A stretch of 64,000 nt of DNA from Dugong dugon (GCA_030035585.1 CM057469.1:58731501-58795500); one strand, 5' to 3'. Counted from the stretch's first letter, positions 46,568-58,786 are shown. Numbers and translations: made by a program. The notes: generated by a model not told the origin, from the letters alone.

Positions 46568-47036
46568 TGTGTTCTGGATTGAACTGTGTCCCCAGAAAAG
46601 ATATGTTGAAGTCTTAGCTCCCTGTACTTAAGTACTTGATATTGTTTGGAAATAGGGTATTTGAAAATGTCATCAGTGAAGAAGAGATTGTACTGAAGTA
46701 GGGCAGGACCAAATGAAATATGACTGATTTCCTTATACAAAAAGAAGACACACAGATACAGAGAGGAAAGATAGCCAAGTGAAGACCAAGGAGGAGAATG
46801 GAGTAATGCATCTACAAGCCAAGGGATGCCAAGAATTACCAGAAACAACCAGAAACTAGAAAGAAGCAAGGAAACATTTCCCCCATAGCCTTCAGAGAGA
46901 GTGCATGGCCCTGCCAACAACTTGATTTTTGATTTTTAGCCTCCAGAACTGTAAGGCAATAAATTCCTGTTGTTTTAAGCCACCAAGTTTGTGGTTCTTT
47001 GTTATGGCATCCCTAGGAAACTATTACAATGTGATT
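46568..47036 (+). mobile_element. Solo LTR relic, MaLR (MLT1-like)
   Basis: A 470-base LTR-type unit: start 'gtgttctggattgaactgtg', then 'gatatgttgaagtcttagct', 'ggaaatagggtatttg', 'atctacaagccaagggatgc', 'gcctccagaactgtaaggca', 'aataaattcctgttgtttta', 'agccaccaagtttgtgg', and an end at 'ggaaactattaca'. MLT1 LTRs predate the placental radiation. No internal region is attached. Confidence 0.82.
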
Positions 47037-48602
47037 GGGACATCTACCAAACCAGTGTTGCGACAGGTTGTATGAACTTTTTTATGCCTCCTTACTAATA
47101 AATGTGTGTTAATAAATGGCAGGATGTATGGAAGAATTATAACCTGGTAACATATTTGTGGAGCCAAATCTTTTGGTAGCTATATTTATGGTAACTATAG
47201 TTATAACCAAAAATAGCTTAAAGGCTATACTTACCCAGAAGTTTTATCTCAGTTCACAAGAATTGCTCCAAAATTACTTATTTCATAGGACAGGATTAAA
47301 TAAGCTCAAGTACTTAATACAGTGAAGGTGAATATAGTGTTCAGTAAATGCTAGCTTTTATTTTAATTAGAAGATTCATTGATCATTGCATTTTCCTGTC
47401 TGGGAACCTAGGTTGAACAAACCCAGATGAGCTAAAATTAAGAAGGGAATTAGAATAATTGAATTTTTAGATAGTACATCATTGGATTAATATACTGAGT
47501 TGGTTCATTCCAGAATTTCCTAAGGATAATAGCAGGAAGAAATTTCCACAGAGTTAAACTGTCCATTTGCCTGGTGGATTCCAAAGTTTAGTGAAAAATA
47601 ATGGAAAATATTATTCTCAGGTTGGGATGAAACTTTCCTCAACACTCCAATGATTTCCTCTCCTGGTTGACTATAAACTTCTCTCTTAAACCCAGTGAGT
47701 TACTACAAAGAATTGACTTTGCAGGGCTGGAGTCAACGTACCCTTTTCTCTCGTGAATGTTCCTCTACTCACCTAGCTTCTGTCTACCACACCGGCAGGA
47801 GTTAGAAAAGTAAAATCACATCCCAAGTTTGAGTTTGAGTTTAGGAAATGGAAAGACCTTTTATTCCTATATAATCTTACAGAGTTTACTAGAGTCCTTA
47901 GCATTAAGAAAATAAATGGTTATTCCACAGAAATATTAGCATTAGTAATTTAGGTTTCACAAATTATAAAGCCTTTACATATGCATCAGGACTTTTATTC
48001 TTATTCTATTCTATTTTTATTCTTATAAAAATTCTGTCATTTTGTACATATGATATGTAAAATATCCTTTAAAAAGTCAGTATTATGTTTAAGTAAATAC
48101 TTAAATCTGTGTATTAACAGAACATAGAATTAAAATCCAAATCACTGATTTTTTTAGCAGCAATATTAAATTTAGAAAAGATAGTAAAACTTGTTATTGT
48201 TTTTCCTTAACACATTCAGGTGTTTTCAAGTTCTGTTTGACTATTTCAAGTAAAAGTTTTGAACATTGTTTATTGGGTATTTTCTGCATAGGGGAAGGTT
48301 CTAGAAGTGAGCAATTCCTAAGTTTGACAAAGAAAACAGAGCTATTGTGTCTATAGTGATTTCTCACACACAAAAAGCACTAGAACAACATCTGGGAGAC
48401 TTGAAAACACAGAAGCAGAACGGACTCAAGATTTGAACCTGGAATCAATAGCTATGGTGTATTTCAACAATCGCCCCCTCTTACAGCAATATGCCCAGTG
48501 GCTTGGAAAGAAGGGCCCTGCTGACCTTCTGTTTCGGGCCTTCTCAAACATTTGACCCAGACAATTTTGTGAGTGTTTTTTTATGCCTCTAGTAGAATAT
48601 AA
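47037..48602. other. Unassigned sequence, about 1.6 kb
   Basis: No gene or clear repeat. A MIR-like hint ('gactcaagatttgaacctgg' near 48425) was too weak to annotate. Confidence 0.4.
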
Positions 48603-48640
48603 TCAGGTCACCATGAGTCAGCATTGACTCGACAGCAATG
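48603..48640 (+). mobile_element. AfroSINE 3' tail fragment, sense
   Basis: 'ggtcaccatgagtcagcatt' and 'gactcgacagcaatgag' are the last 38 bases of an AfroSINE, running into a TG microsatellite. Confidence 0.8.
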
Positions 48641-48670
48641 AGTCTGTGTGTGTGTGTGTGTGTGTGTGTT
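48641..48670. repeat. (TG)n microsatellite
   Basis: About 13 TG units grown at the 3' tail of an AfroSINE fragment. Confidence 0.92.
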
Positions 48671-48679
48671 ATTTGTTAT

Positions 48680-48837
48680 GTGGAGCCCTGGTGGCACAGT
48701 GGTTAAGTGTTAAGTCTGCTATCCAAAAGGTTGGCAGTTTGAATCCACCAGCCACTCCTTGGAAACCCTATGGAGCAGTTCTACTCTGTCCTATAGGGTC
48801 ACTATGAGTTAGAATCGACTCGACGGCAATGGGTTTA
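48680..48837 (+). mobile_element. AfroSINE (short form), sense, well preserved
   Basis: 'tggagccctggtggcacagt' head with tRNA-type box A and, further on, 'ggcagtttgaatccaccagc' as the box B region; then 'cactccttggaaaccctatg', 'cagttctactctgtcctata', 'gggtcactatgagttagaat' and 'cgactcgacggcaatgggtt'. One of the least diverged copies in the window, so probably young. Confidence 0.96.
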
Positions 48838-49154
48838 TATATATGTATATACACACAAATATATATCTTCAATTTTATAATTCTTACTCTAAATCCAAAT
48901 GTTCTGGCTATTAAACAAATGCTGTATATAGTATGTTAGAAGAGACGTGTACATTTTCATGAAACTTCAGATTGTAGCAACACCTTTCATTTTAGCTATA
49001 TATGTAATTGCCCATTAGTTGAACATCTGTTACTCAGCTTATTGAGGTTTAATTACTTACGTGATTCTGGTTTGCAAGTAGTTATCCTAAAGGTGCTTTA
49101 CAGTTTAACAAGTAACTTTGATTAAATGATTTTACTTTTTCCTTTAAGCAGCTA
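48838..49154. other. Unassigned sequence
   Basis: TA-rich start, then nothing recognised. Confidence 0.4.
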
Positions 49155-49275
49155 ACGGGGTGGGCATTATGCTTTCCCGTTTTATACTGGAGGAATCTGA
49201 AACACTGAGAGATTGACTAATAAAATCTTTATAGTCACTTAACTTATAAAACAGTGAACTTTGTCTCCAACTATG
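49155..49275 (+). mobile_element. MIR SINE fragment, sense
   Basis: 'gcattatgctttcccgtttt', 'atactggaggaatctgaaac', 'actgagagattgactaataa' and 'tagtcacttaacttataaaa' follow the MIR pattern of 'attatccccattttacagatgagg...ctgagg...aggtcacac'. Old. Confidence 0.58.
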
Positions 49276-52200
49276 CAAAATCTTGCTCCTCAAGTGCCAA
49301 TTTTTCTTTTAGCACACCTCATGTTTCTCCAAAATTTTTTAAAACCTTAATAGTTTTGATAATATGTAGAAACACTACATTCTGTGAGTTGCCAATGAGA
49401 AATAAATCATAATATTTTTCTTACTAATAAATTATTGTCATGTAACTTACATAACCCCCCATCCAAGCTTAAGAATGAAATCCCTGTGAACCATACACAT
49501 TTTTTCACTAGTCATTTGTTGAGTATTATTCATTTTTATGATACTTTTTAGCCATACAACAATTAATTTTTCCCTTTAGAGATACCATTATAAAGAAGTT
49601 GGATCTCCTCAAATAATAATGGCAAATATTTCCAGAGGCAGTGGATTATTCTATTTTAATCCATTTCTCTATTTGAGATACTTCTTTCTACTCTTCAACT
49701 TCATCCCAAAAGAATTGACTTGATTTCTAACTGAAGTCTCTACAGGAAAACAAACAAAGAAAAAATGTTGCATGCTATAGACATACAATAGTTTTTATTT
49801 CCGTTACTTAAGTTGTAAGACACTACCTTAAATAATTTTAGTTGACTAGACAATTTGTGGGGTCTTAAATTCTATGAGTATGTTGAAATGCTCATTCACA
49901 TCAGATTGTTTTACATATATCCATTTATTTTGTATTAATTTGTGAATTTACTGTATACCTTTAATTATTTATTTTAATAGTGTATAATTTTATATATATA
50001 TAGTTTTCTGTTACACGTATTTGTTAAGGGTGTTTGTTCTTTTTTTTTGTATAAAAATCACCCCCACCCATTAAAACCAGCTCTTTGAAATTCTGCCATT
50101 AACACTTCCTTTTATAAGTGTTAAAAATATGATGGGCCCACACAAATAAGTGGGAGGTGCTAATGGACACTTTATTTTTTTCTGAATGCAGAATTCTGTT
50201 AGAAAAGAGACACCTTTTAAAGTTTAGTGGTTTCTTTTTTTATTAACCAAATTCTACATTGTGGCCAAATAGGTAACATCAGTATATTTTCACACTATGC
50301 AAAATAGATAAAATCCATAAATGTAATAGAAAATGTTTAAGTAAATTATGTGCTGAATTTTAATTATATATTGAGAAAAATTATTTTGCCTGGAACTATT
50401 ATGGAATAGCCTATCTCTGACCCAGTTAAATGTTTGTGGACCATATACTCATCACACATTCATGATATGCCTGAGGAAAATCTATGTACCTATTCACTTT
50501 CATTGATAATAACATAAAGATATAACATGCATAATAATGGCTTTAAACTGCTTTGTGATGAACTATACCATATGTTTCTGTCTGGACTTCTCAGAATCCC
50601 AATCATTCAAAAGCTTGAACAGCTGCTACCATTTTGCAGATAATTGCTGTAAGATGCATTTTGTCCTTCCCTGTATTGATGTCTCCTTCTGTCTCTGTAA
50701 GTCCAGTTGAATGCTTATCACATTCCTCCTCCTAAATGGGTCTGCTTTTCTACTGAGTTCACTCTGAAAACTAAATACTTTTATTTCAGAAAAATTCTAC
50801 CAGGTATGTATCTTTCCAAGATACAGGAAGATTGATAACAAATATTTATCCCTCTGCTTATGCAGTATTTTCAACAAATATTTAGATTAGGTCTAAATTT
50901 TAAAAATGTAGCATGCTTTTCTTCTTTGAATGATGGATTTTGATTTTTCTCCCAAGCTGCTATATCATGCAAAACATTGAGAGCCTAGAAACCAAAGGGC
51001 AGAAGGTTTTTTCTTTTTTTTTTCTGTTACATTTAAAAAATTTAAAGAACATTTCTAAATCTGAAATGTTGTTGTTGAAAGATTTTTTTTTTTAGGAAAA
51101 TTATGTTTTAGGAAAATATAAACAGAGTTGGATTACAATTGAATAATGGCAACATTGAATAATCAGTAAACATCATGGAAACTTTTTTCCTTAAATATTA
51201 CCTATTAGTAGCATAAATTTTTGTAATTTTGTCTTCATATACGTGTACTCAATCCTAGGATCATTTTTATTAAGAAAAGGTGACATTTCAGGGAGTTTTC
51301 TCTTTAAATTTTTTTCAACTTCTAAGCTATACCATATTATAAAGGCAGAGTGAGTACAATAATAAATGTAATGATGTAAAACATAAATTACTTTTCCAAA
51401 CCTATAAGGTCTTAAAATATATTAAGCATTAAACACTTATAAAATATGGTATATTTATTTTTCTCTAAGAAAAAAGCAGGCCTGGAGTAAAAGCTCTTCC
51501 ATGTGATTATAGAGATTCTTAGGACATACTGAACTACAAAACTGATACCCACATGGGCAGGAAGGAGTAATTCCCCCTACTCTGGGAACACTTCCTTTTA
51601 CATGGAAAGCAGCGTTGTCTTCAATGGCCTTTATCAGGTATGCTACTCAAGCACTGTTGGAAAAGGTTATATCCACAAAATTATTCCCATTAAGTCACAG
51701 TGATCAATTTTGTTGTAATGCTAGTCCTCTCAGTAGAATTTACCTAAGTGAGTTGGATGAAAGCCCAGAAAAGACGCAAAGAATGTGACCTGCTTTAAAA
51801 ATCACAGACTTGCAACTTCTTCAATCATATGGTCCAGTTAACAAGGTCCGATTTGTCTCTCTGTAGTTTATTGTCTTTCATCAAACCATGGCAGTACTGA
51901 ATTTTTCCTGATTGACATTTGCACTTCCTCTGTGTTTTTCTAAACACACAAATAAAGATTTATAGTCACACTCACTACAGGAGATTATTCTAATAAGAAC
52001 TACAGTTTGGAGCAAATTGCAAGCTTCCTTGTCATGTGTCTTAGTTGGTGGGCTTCTCTCTACACAAACAACATTTAGTCTCTAAAAGAATGGAAACTAG
52101 GGTAGAAGAGAGAACAAGTATTTCTCTGATCCAGGATGAAATGTTAATACTAAAGAAAGCACACATTCCTAGATTCAGGAATTCATTGAGCATGTGTGCA

Positions 52201-52588
52201 TAGGAGGGATACTACAAATGTAGATTGTTAGGAAAATTTCATGTGATTAGTCTGGATTTACGAATACATTCTTCCACCTTAAGGAAATAAATATTTCTAA
52301 AATCGATGAAAACTTCCGTTTGCTTATTTCTGGCTCATTTGGCATTAAAACAAAATCATTTCCACTTTGGACTATGAACAAAGGATCTTGCCTACTGTAA
52401 CTAAATTACTTATAGAGTAACTTTTTTCCTGTATCAATTGTTGGACACATAACAGATTTTCTCCAAATGGTCATAGATAATTATGCAACTATACACAATT
52501 CTGATTTTATTTTTAAAAATTAGTTTCTAATAAATGTGTCCATCAGGCATAATTTGGTAAATATAATACTGTCTCTATAAAAAAAAAA
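49276..52588. other. Unassigned AT-rich sequence, about 3.3 kb
   Basis: The longest stretch without a recognised repeat or gene. It contains no open frame of 60 codons. T and A tracts lie at 50038-50048, 51010-51023 and 51085-51096. Confidence 0.4.
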
Positions 52589-52747
52589 AAATCCATTGCT
52601 GTCAAGTCAATTCCGATTCACAGTGACCCCGTTTGTTACAGAGTTAAGGGGCTCCATAGGGTTTTCTTGGCTGTAATCTTAATGGAAGTAGATTGCCAGA
52701 ACTTTCTTCCATAGAGCCTCTGGATGGGTTTGAACTACCAACCTTTA
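52589..52747 (-). mobile_element. AfroSINE (long form), antisense, head missing
   Basis: A tract at 52579-52591, 'ccattgctgtcaagtcaatt', 'ccgattcacagtgaccccgt', 'catagggttttcttggctgt', 'aatcttaatggaagtagatt', 'gggtttgaactaccaacctt'. It ends before the tRNA-derived head: a 5'-truncated copy. Confidence 0.9.
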
Positions 52748-53236
52748 TGAATATCAAATACACACAATTAAATTACCTTAATCATAATCCATGATTTACA
52801 GTTCACTATTATTACTCATTCTTATTTTAATGTGCTTATCTGTATCTTATTAATATACTAGATATTAATGAACTAGATTAGATCCCAAGAACTAGATAGA
52901 ACCTTAACTATAATCTATGTCTCCTTTCTGTATCTCATTCCCCTACCTCCAAGTAGAGGAAACCACAATCCTGAATTTCAGGTTTCTCATTCCCTTGCCC
53001 TTTTCTTGTTTTTAGTTTTATTACATATACATGAATATCTAAACAATGTATTGTTATCTTCGCTTTGTAACATATCCAAAGGGCACTGTGCCTGTGATTT
53101 TCACTCAATAATATGTTCTTAAGATTCATTCCTATTTTGTGTGTAGCTTTGATTATTTTCACATGTGTATTTCTTTGTGTGAATTACATGTTAATTATGA
53201 ACACAGCTGCAGTACACATTCCAGTATATACTTTCC

Positions 53237-53249
53237 GGTATACATGTGT
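53237..53249. repeat. AfroSINE TSD, left copy
   Basis: GGTATACATGTGT matches 53459-53471 (GGTATACATATGT) at 12 of 13 bases. Confidence 0.85.
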
Positions 53250-53458
53250 GGCAGCGTGCTGGTTGCACAGTGGTGAGAGCGCTCCGCCGCTGAAAGTCCG
53301 TGGTTCAAAACCCACCAGCTGCTCTTTGGGAGAAAGACCTGGTAATCTGCTCCTGTAAAGATTACAGCATTACAGCGGAAATCCTATGGGGCAGTACTAC
53401 TCTGTCGTATAGAGTCACTATCAGTCGGAATCGACTTGATGGTAACAGATATTTTTCA
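53250..53458 (+). mobile_element. AfroSINE (long form), sense, inserted in old L1
   Basis: Head 'gcagcgtgctggttgcacag', 'tggtgagagcgctccgccgc', 'gtccgtggttcaaaacccac', long-form middle 'gggagaaagacctggtaatc' and 'ctgctcctgtaaagattaca', then 'gggcagtactactctgtcgt', tail 'tcggaatcgacttgatggta'. A 13-base TSD with one mismatch proves an independent insertion. Confidence 0.95.
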
Positions 53459-53471
53459 GGTATACATATGT
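53459..53471. repeat. AfroSINE TSD, right copy
   Basis: GGTATACATATGT, see 53237-53249. Confidence 0.85.
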
Positions 53472-53640
53472 AAGACTTTTTTCTTGCATATCTACTGGAA
53501 ATGAAGGGATTTAGGGTAAAGGAATGCCAAAATTTTCAATATATTACCCAAAGTATTTCCCAAATAGACATTAATTACCCACTTATTTTCCAGACTTGAT
53601 AATGTCAGACTTCTTTCACTTTGTTTTAAAAAATAATGGG

Positions 53641-54424
53641 TGTGTAATTGACAGATTTGCCATATTCACATTAAGAATTTTTGTTTATCAAAGACATCTT
53701 ATGAAATTATAATACAACTTAAAGAAAATAAAATGACAAACCATTAACTGGAAGAAGACAAAAAAATCACAACAGAAAAAAAAGCAAAGAATATAAACAG
53801 ATAGCAGAGAAGAGGAACATATATTGTCAATTAACACATGAAAAAGTGTTCAACTTTACTAGTAATCAGGAAAATGAAAATTAAAAAATGATAGATTACA
53901 GAAACGCAATGCAGCAACTCTTGATATGGATAGCATATCCACTCGCCTTCATAACAATCTTATTAGTGCTAGTAATTGGCATGTATGTTCTTTTGGATTC
54001 AATAATTTATTTTAAAGAAGTCTCTTTTGTGATGTTCTTGACTACAACAAGATGACCAATATTGTTGACCAGTGAACATATTTCTAAGAGTATTTATTTC
54101 CAAATAACAACTCAATTTTAAACTCTATTCAGTTCTGTGGATAATTCTAATTATTTGCTTTATCACACACACATACACACACAACTCAGCATATTGCTTT
54201 ATGTATAAAGTAGCATCAGATACTCATTTTTTTTTTTGACCAAGTAAGATCTCCTCTATCATCATTTTATAAAGTAAGTTTTTTATTCTAAATACAAGTT
54301 TTTCCTATCATCCTTATATAATTTTTTATAATTTGTTTACATTTTTATATTATACTTTTAATTTTTATTTGATTATCTAGTATATTCATATTCTCTCCTA
54401 GTTTTATGTGATTAACTTATCAAA
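53641..54424. other. Unassigned sequence
   Basis: AT-rich. A short (CA)n run is at 54166-54182 and a T tract at 54228-54237. No gene or repeat family recognised. Confidence 0.4.
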
Positions 54425-54481
54425 TATATACATATCTATCTATATATATATACATAGCTGTATATATATACATATATACAC

Positions 54482-54531
<50 letters not shown>
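54425..54531. repeat. TA-rich microsatellite
   Basis: TATATA/CATATA/CTATC units ending in a pure (TA)n run of about 20 units at 54490-54528. Confidence 0.95.
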
Positions 54532-54532
<1 letters not shown>

Positions 54533-56329
54533 AAGAAAAGTCAGACTCCAGAGCATGTAGAAAACATTTAACAAAGCAGGGAGAGGGTATATGGCCAAGG
54601 CCAAGGAGATACTGATTTATTAAGGTAGCTCAAAGGCTGATTTTTACAAGATTTTTTTTGCTTGTTTGTTTTTCAGGCAGTCCTTGAGTTGTAAGCTGAA
54701 ACTGCAGAGGTAGCAGAAAAAGCAACACCACTGCCGTCACTCTTGACTCACAGAGGGACAATATTGGGAAAAGATATAAACTTGGACATAGCCATGCTCA
54801 TGAGTTACTTCTTATTTTGAAGGGAAGAGTCTACAGATTCCTTAGATGTTAGCAAGTAAATAGAGATGAGATAATTCCAGAAAGCAGATATGTAAGAAGA
54901 ATCACAAAGGAAATTCACATACGAGAGAGATGAATGGTGGAAAAAAATCAGGGTAAAAACTTACAAAAACTCAGTGCATTGCTAGAACAACATAGAGTGA
55001 TATAGTGTCTTAAAGAGAAAGAGATACTGAGACGGTATGCAATTTCAGCTGCCATATCACATAGTCCAAACTATATTTCTTACAGTATCCTTAAATCCTA
55101 CTTATATTCCTCTCTCTTCTTATTCCTCCCAAATTAAGTATGTTTTTTAAAATTATTTCAGGGTTTCTATTTGTTTTGCTCTGATTGCCGAAGTTTTGAG
55201 TCTTTATTAAGCACATCTTCTGTATCTATCAGGAATTAAGCTGTATCTTTGAGGTCTAATATATCTATTTTTAGTAGTATCTTTTTTATATTAGCCAGTT
55301 AGGAAGGGTTTCATATAAATAAATGCCACAGATAACTAATATTTATCTCTGCAGCACTAAAAGCTTTTTAAAATAATTATGCTATAAATATACCACATAG
55401 TGTTATACTTTGTGTGATTCTTAAACAGAACAATCAAGATCAGCTTAATGGCTTCTTCAATGTCCTAGCCATCATTATGAACATTCATTCGTCACCACAG
55501 TCTGCAGTGAGCTGGCTCTGTGACTACTTTCAACATTTTCCATCTCTGATTTCTTGTCAGATTGTCATCCTTGTGACCCCTGCCATCATCCTTCCTGCCT
55601 TTAAGAGTTAAGTCTGTACACACCATGTCTCCTCTCAATCTCAAAGTATAAGCTACTGCCAACCTAGAATTATTTTCAGTGGTCAAAAAATTTTAATTCC
55701 TTTTATAAAAGAGTAAAATTTTGGAGAGAAATTAGATGGCCAGGAAGCTGATCTCTGAGTAAGAAAGTTATTCCTGATTTTTCTTTTTAATTTTAATTTT
55801 TAATTAGCTAGCAACGTGTCACCTCAGGTAATATAAAATATGAATTAAAATATAAATGCTTTTTTCTGTCTTCAAGTCTTACAAAAATAAATGTTATATT
55901 AGTTGCTTCAATTTGAAAACAGATGGAAAAATTAGAGAAAAAAAACGTAAGCAGCGTTCTTAAATTTCAAATTAGTCTGAAATGACTCAGAAAGCTTATT
56001 ATGACTAGCTTTAGCAAAATGAACACAATCAGAGCTTTTCAAATCAATCTGCTTAAGATCATTTTACAATATTGGGAACATTAGACGATGCTAGGGCTGA
56101 ATTCTCATGTAGTGGTTTAAAATAAATACAGCCTTTATTATACCATGTTCGTATATCAATAGTTTATTATCAGCATCTAAATTCATATTTAAACATTAAT
56201 GCTACCACAAAATCACTTAGTATACCTTATAGTTAATTCCAAAATACTTACGGCATTTTTATATTGTTTAACTTAATTAAAATATATATATTTCGTATAT
56301 ATGTACATACGCAAAGAGTGCATGTTGTG
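54532..56329. other. Unassigned sequence, about 1.8 kb
   Basis: No gene or clear repeat. Opposed frames of about 65 codons at 55414-55686 have no domain and no splice context that I can support. Confidence 0.4.
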
Positions 56330-57050
56330 AAAGCAAATCATTTCCCACCCAAGATCCACAGTTGCCCCTCCCGGAGGTGATGGCTCACCTTTATTCTATA
56401 TGCATCCTTCCAGAAATATTGAATGTTTACATGAAAATAAGAGCGTATTATCCATTCTACTGAACCATTTTTTCACCAAATATATCTTGGAGATTATTTC
56501 AAATCTCCATAATCCATTGCCATCGAGTCGACTTCCACTCATAGTGACACGATAGGACAGAGTACAGCTGCCCCATAGGGTTTCCAAGGAGCAGCTGGTG
56601 AATACAAAAGGCTGACCTTTTGGTTAGCAGTCAAGCGCTTAACCACCGCACCACCAGGGCTCCTCACATCTGGATATGTAGCTCTAATTCATTCCTTTTA
56701 TTAATCACCTAATGGTATGTTTCATTGTTGTATCATGATTGATTATTGATGAACATTGGATTTCTTCTTGCAAAATAATAAATCATCCATATTTGGGCAT
56801 AGGCATTGGTGATATATAATTTTTGAAATGGATTTCTGGGTCAAAGCGATATAAAGGAACTATCATTAAATTATAATCCAAAAATAGAACTTCATACCAG
56901 TTTACAACCCACTTACGATATATGAATTTCTTTTTTTTTCTTTGCTCTTTCTTACACTGAAGATTATGAACGTTTTTAAGCAAATTTTCATTTGGCTGAA
57001 AGTCATTTCCCCTTCTTCTCAATTACACTGCTAGATCAGTGTGGCTTTCA
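56330..57050 (-). mobile_element. Old L1 (L1M-type) 3' region, antisense, split by an AfroSINE
   Basis: 'tgcatccttccagaaatatt', 'aatatatcttggagattatt', then after the SINE 'atatgtagctctaattcatt', 'tgttgtatcatgattgatta', 'tgatgaacattggatttctt', 'ggatttctgggtcaaagcga' and 'accagtttacaacccactta'. The order matches the reversed end of an old L1. Confidence 0.72.
56510..56663 (-). mobile_element. AfroSINE (short form), antisense, inserted in old L1
   Basis: 'ccattgccatcgagtcgact', 'tccactcatagtgacacgat', 'gctgccccatagggtttcca', 'aggagcagctggtgaata', 'accttttggttagcagtcaa', 'gcgcttaaccaccgcaccac' and 'cagggctcct'. Nearly complete. Possible TSD of about 10 bases around 'aatctccata' and 'catctggata', with mismatches. 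Confidence 0.95.
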
Positions 57051-57559
57051 TTACCTAATGAGTTATTAATCTGTTATAAATTTGTAAAAACCCTTAATAA
57101 TTTTAATATGGATAATACTTGGATATCATAAACGTATGTATTTTCAGCTTCTCCTTGCTTATTGTTTCAGAAAAAGAGGAGAAAATCACATCTAGAACAA
57201 AGAATTTATTTGATTCTCAAAGTTGACTCATTGACCATGACACAAAAACAAGAACAACAACAACTCTAGATATTGTTAAGAAAGAAAAAGACATTCTAGA
57301 TAGTTTCATCAACCTTTAGCATGGTAACAGCCTAACATATATGTAACACAGGACTTAACAAAACAAAACAATCAAGAACAACCACAAAAAAAAAGAGAGA
57401 GAAAGAGAAAGAATGATAATAGATTGCCCTTTCCATGAGAATGGGGATGTTTGCTCATTTCCTTATAGGTTTTACTTCATAAACGTGATGGTCTGCTGTT
57501 CTCTCCATACATCTTCACAACAGACCTTCACTGAGGAATGTGTACCTTATTAAATATAA
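57051..57559. other. Unassigned sequence with a purine-rich tract
   Basis: A/G-rich run at about 57386-57418; otherwise nothing recognised. Confidence 0.4.
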
Positions 57560-58080
57560 ATTGAACTTATTTGGTTACCTAAATTATTTTTTTGATCCTA
57601 AAACCAATTTTGTCTGTTATTGATTTTATCCTTCCTTCCTCCTTTCTTCCACATATCCTTGGCATGTATCAACTCACTATTGAGTTTCAGTCTTTCTAAG
57701 TCATTTTTATTGCTTTAAATACTTCTTATACAACACGTGTTTGAATTTTTTTGGTTAGTTCAATTTGAAAATATTTTAATAGGTAGACATGATCACATTT
57801 GTCTCCATTGATAAAAATATATTTTCTTAATTTTGCCATCATATGTTATACTTTGTGTTTTCAAAGCCTTTTTGATGTAGCTTTAGCCATGTGTTTTATT
57901 TATGTGAATATGTGACTTTGTGTTTCTAGGAATTCTTCATTTAGTAATGTGGATTGATTATAAACTGTACTTTGTTCTTGTAGCATTTACCTTTATAACC
58001 TTATAGGATATACTTATTTTAGGTTTCCCTCTAGTAATTTGGAATGCTTGTAAACTTTATAACTTTATAGGATTTTACTT
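57560..58080 (-). mobile_element. Possible old L1-type fragment, antisense
   Basis: Words such as 'ttatttggttacctaaatta', 'gatcctaaaaccaattttgt' and 'ggtagacatgatcacatttg' recall reversed old L1 sequence, but the match is loose. Confidence 0.3.
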
Positions 58081-58536
58081 TTTTATTGGTGGCTGTAAAA
58101 GGAAATAGCACTCTTCTATTTATTCTCACCTATTCTCCCTTCATTTATAGCCCTAATTTGGGTGAAGATATTAGGATTCTAAAATGTTTCCATGGGTTAA
58201 ATTTATTTCTGTAAATAATATAATTCTATTACTGGATTTATCAACTTTAAAGAAGAGCTTCTACTGTGCAAAAGCAGAAACCTACACACATACAGTTCTT
58301 CCTATTTGTTTTACCTTCCAAATTGAGATTTTTGTCCTCATATAATTACTTAAGTATTGTCATGGCTTATAGTGGCTATTACTATTCAGTTCTGTAGCCC
58401 TAAATACCCTAGTTTTTTAACTTTTTTTTTTTTTTTTTTTTTTTTTACATTTAAGTGGATTCACCACTCATCTTTTCAATACTTTTCCATTTATCTTGTG
58501 TTTGTTTGGAATACTGTAGACTATTGTTTTCTTGTA
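58081..58536. other. Unassigned sequence with a T tract
   Basis: A T tract of about 25 bases lies at 58422-58446. Nothing else was recognised. Confidence 0.4.
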
Positions 58537-58584
58537 GCCCTGGTGGCACAGTGGTTAAGAGTTCAGCTGCTAACCAAAAGGGCT
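58537..58584 (+). mobile_element. AfroSINE head fragment, sense, 3' part missing
   Basis: 'tagccctggtggcacagtgg' and 'agctgctaaccaaaagggct' are the 5' tRNA-derived head; the remainder is absent. Target-primed insertion usually loses the 5' end, so a later deletion is likely. Confidence 0.88.
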
Positions 58585-58786
58585 TAAAATGGCTCATAGG
58601 AAATTATTCTGAGATACTTTGCCAATATTTGAAGCTATGTAATTTGCCTATGTTCTTGGACAGCAGTTTGACTGAGTATTTTGCTCTTAGGTCATGCTTA
58701 CTTGCCTTTAAGAGTTTGGAGAGATGGCTCTAAGGTTGTGTTTGTTGTAAGGAAAACTAAAAAAAAAAAAGAAAAGAAAAGAAAAA

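Larger units (their letters stand above)
52925..53640 (-). mobile_element. Old L1 (L1M-type) 3' region, antisense, split by an AfroSINE
   Basis: Left of the SINE: 'ccacaatcctgaatttcagg', 'tttctcattcccttgccctt', 'ttctcttaagattcattcct'-like words and 'gaacacagctgcagtacac'. Right of it: 'tctactggaaatgaagggat', 'ggaatgccaaaattttcaat', 'agtatttcccaaatagacat'. Together they follow the reversed end of an old L1 across the insertion site. Confidence 0.62.

Noticed and set aside
48680-48730. tRNA gene candidate
   Set aside because: The box A/B-like words belong to the tRNA-derived AfroSINE head; no cloverleaf with intact arms could be drawn.
55414-55686. Opposed 64-65-codon frames as a possible coding exon
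   Set aside because: No domain, no supported splice sites and no neighbouring exon.
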